This document shows, in pieces, positions 7,110 to 8,552 of a DNA stretch of 8,552 bases (position 1 is its first letter; the number at the start of each line of letters is the position of its first letter). The position numbers and the translations under genes were made by a program. The stretch covers positions 1 to 8,552 of the forward strand of contig JAGBXG010000497.1 of NCBI GenBank assembly GCA_017629415.1, given 5' to 3'. The notes below the pieces were generated by a model. That model made no database searches. It was given only the letters and a program-made list of their open reading frames with translations, and was not told where the DNA came from. The stretch is from Pseudomonadota bacterium (lineage in GTDB: Bacteria; Myxococcota; Bradymonadia; UBA4248).

Positions 7110-7166
7110 GCCGCTATTGGCTGCGCCAATACGCGGCTACCCCCAAATGCGGGGTTGCACCCCGCA
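7110..7166. repeat. Two further triloop hairpins between the paralogs
   Basis: The first pairs 7110-7121 with 7125-7137 (12 bp, one bulged C at 7132) around TGC. The second pairs 7148-7155 with 7159-7166 (8 bp, perfect) around TGC. With the stem at 7092-7106 they make three successive hairpins with 3-nt loops in 76 bp. No reading frame is visible. They resemble the GGGGC-TTA-GCCCC hairpin at 3075-3087 in style, which suggests a genome-wide class of intergenic hairpin elements. Confidence 0.75.
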
Positions 7167-7211
7167 ACGCCCCGCCGGACAACTCATAATTCAATCAAAA
7201 AATCAGAAATA

Positions 7212-8552
7212 TTATTTCTCTGCTTTCTTGATGCGATCATAGCTTGTCTGTTTTAACTCAAATGTACCACGAGGATTCAAATTGGCGCTGAATGAGTACT
7301 TGCGAGAACTTTGCAGCTCTTGGCTCTGAGCACCCTTGAAAGGCTGAGGATTCTCTGCTGTGCCGCCTACACCAAACATTTCCCATTCCGTCCCTGAAGG
7401 CACCTCCGTTGCTTCGCTCATGCTCGGACAAATGACCTCGCCGGAACGACGCATGCATACCTGCAAATCATCGCGTTTCGAAATATTCTTGAACGAAACT
7501 ACAGATTTACCAATCGAATCATGCATCAGAGAGGTGTCTAATGAAACGGTGCCATAACCCTCAGGAATCAATGCTACCTGAAGCGGCTTTCTCTGCTCGC
7601 GCGTGATATGATATTCCACCATACCGCCAACAGGAACTGTCGCAATAATCGGCGTTGAAACCTTTTGACCGTCAAATTCAATCAATAAACCATAAGGTTT
7701 GGTCGAACTCGGGAATTTTTTGATACTGCAGTTCGTGCCAAGCTTCGCAGTATCGGCAGATGCCAGCTCGGGAATCGTTACGGTGTTCGTGGCATCATCC
7801 GGCCAAATCAAATGCATGTGCTTGCCATAGCCTTCTTTCTCAAGCGTCAGCATGTGCGGACGACCCAAAACAACACTGGGCTGGGCATCTGGGAAATTGC
7901 TCAAAGGTACACCATCAAGTTCAACTTTCAAACCTGCACCCGCAATACCAGGATCCGTTAAACGGAAACTCAAACGACCCTTCGCATAAAGCGTATCTGG
8001 CTCAAGTTCAATCTTGATCGTTTCTGTTACGGTTTCATCTACCCCAAATGTACGGAAGTAAGGAACCATGCCGCTTGTAAATGCCAACACACTGTTGCGA
8101 TGACCTTTGACAAACTCATAAGCACCGCTGCCAGATTTCAAAACACCGTTGATGTAAAGCTTGTCAACATCCTTGACTTCAATATTCACGGTATAAGTTT
8201 CCAATGGCGCGGCACGCACGGGCTCAGGTGCTTTCTCTGCTTCTGCAGCCGCTGTCTGGGGATCTGCTGCAGGCTCCGGCTCAGCATTTAGCAGGAAATA
8301 TAAACCCGCTCCTATGGCACCCACTAAAACAAGAATGACAATAAATAATCCAACCGGTGCCTTCGAACGTGTTGTCACGCTCGATGACATGCCGTAATTT
8401 TCCATCAAACGCTGCTGACGTCTTCTGTTCTCTTCAATTTGTTCGCGTTCCTGCGCATGACAATGAGCTTCATATTCAGCACGTTCCGCAGGAGACATCG
8501 CTTCAAGCGCAGCTGCAAACTGTTCTTCCTCACTCAGTTCGCGTTCAGGTGC
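7212..8552 (-). CDS. Single-pass membrane protein with PEGA-like extracytoplasmic repeats (paralog B), N-terminus cut by window edge
   Basis: The reading frame stays open to the right edge. An internal ATG at 8498 gives 428 residues, but 18 more codons precede it with the same charged, Glu-rich character (it reads APERELSEEEQ at the edge), so the true start is probably outside. Numbering here is from that ATG. Residues 1-45 are charged and probably helical or coiled. The transmembrane helix spans about 49-70, followed by an Ala/Pro/Glu-rich linker (72-98). PEGA-like units lie near 103-165 (KLYINGV, SGMVPYFRTF), 173-243 and 264-321. GYGKHMHLIWP (223-233) and VCMRRSGEVIC (Cys348-x8-Cys357) followed by PSGTEWEM match paralog A at the same positions in the domain order. 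The function is unknown. It is the upstream gene of the pair and is separated from A by 165 bp with three hairpins. Confidence 0.85.
   Translation of the reverse strand, partial: APERELSEEEQFAAALEAMSPAERAEYEAHCHAQEREQIEENRRRQQRLMENYGMSSSVTTRSKAPVGLFIVILVLVGAIGAGLYFLLNAEPEPAADPQTAAAEAEKAPEPVRAAPLETYTVNIEVKDVDKLYINGVLKSGSGAYEFVKGHRNSVLAFTSGMVPYFRTFGVDETVTETIKIELEPDTLYAKGRLSFRLTDPGIAGAGLKVELDGVPLSNFPDAQPSVVLGRPHMLTLEKEGYGKHMHLIWPDDATNTVTIPELASADTAKLGTNCSIKKFPSSTKPYGLLIEFDGQKVSTPIIATVPVGGMVEYHITREQRKPLQVALIPEGYGTVSLDTSLMHDSIGKSVVSFKNISKRDDLQVCMRRSGEVICPSMSEATEVPSGTEWEMFGVGGTAENPQPFKGAQSQELQSSRKYSFSANLNPRGTFELKQTSYDRIKKAEK

Noticed and set aside
7212..8498. Taking the ATG at 8498 as the true start of paralog B
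   Set aside because: The frame continues upstream to the window edge with coding-like charged sequence, and no Shine-Dalgarno stands before this ATG, so the gene is treated as 5'-truncated.

Overview
The window carries four genes, two of them cut by its edges. It looks like a chromosomal stretch from an anaerobic, Gram-negative-type bacterium of moderate GC content. Anaerobiosis is inferred from an Rnf operon that starts with rnfC and continues with rnfD. This is the C-D-G-E-A-B order known from acetogens and clostridia, not the A-B-C-D-G-E order of Escherichia and Rhodobacter. The two right-hand genes encode single-pass membrane proteins with PEGA-like beta repeats, a style common in Myxococcota and other deltaproteobacterial relatives. 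The taxonomic guess is weak and rests on style only.

Left part, minus strand: rnfC (2667-1252, GTG start with a strong Shine-Dalgarno) is followed after a 192-bp hairpin-rich spacer by rnfD (1059 to the left edge, missing only its C-terminal end). RnfC binds NADH, FMN and two [4Fe-4S] clusters. RnfD carries the covalent-FMN attachment motif. Together they belong to the ion-pumping ferredoxin:NAD+ oxidoreductase; the remaining subunits would lie to the left.

Centre: a 466-bp divergent intergenic region (2668-3133) separates rnfC from a plus-strand CPA2-type cation:proton antiporter of 790 residues. The antiporter has an extra membrane domain and two C-terminal RCK_C (TrkA_C)-like domains. The intergenic region holds a nested palindrome just upstream of rnfC and one copy of a ~120-bp hairpin-forming repeat. 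A second, same-orientation copy of that repeat lies between rnfC and rnfD. Rnf builds an ion gradient and a CPA2 antiporter exchanges cations against protons, so the divergent pair could be functionally linked; that is inference only.

Right part: the antiporter ends opposite a minus-strand gene, with a strong bidirectional terminator between them. The two minus-strand genes (8552-7212, start outside the window, then 7046-5610) encode diverged paralogs. Each has a charged cytoplasmic N-terminus, one transmembrane helix and a large extracytoplasmic beta-rich region. They share a G-[FY]-G-x-H-[LM]-H-x-x-W-P motif and a C-x8-C pair near the C-terminus. Their function is unknown, and they are the most novel part of the window. 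A row of three tight triloop hairpins separates them.

No tRNA, rRNA, CRISPR array, transposase or phage gene was seen.
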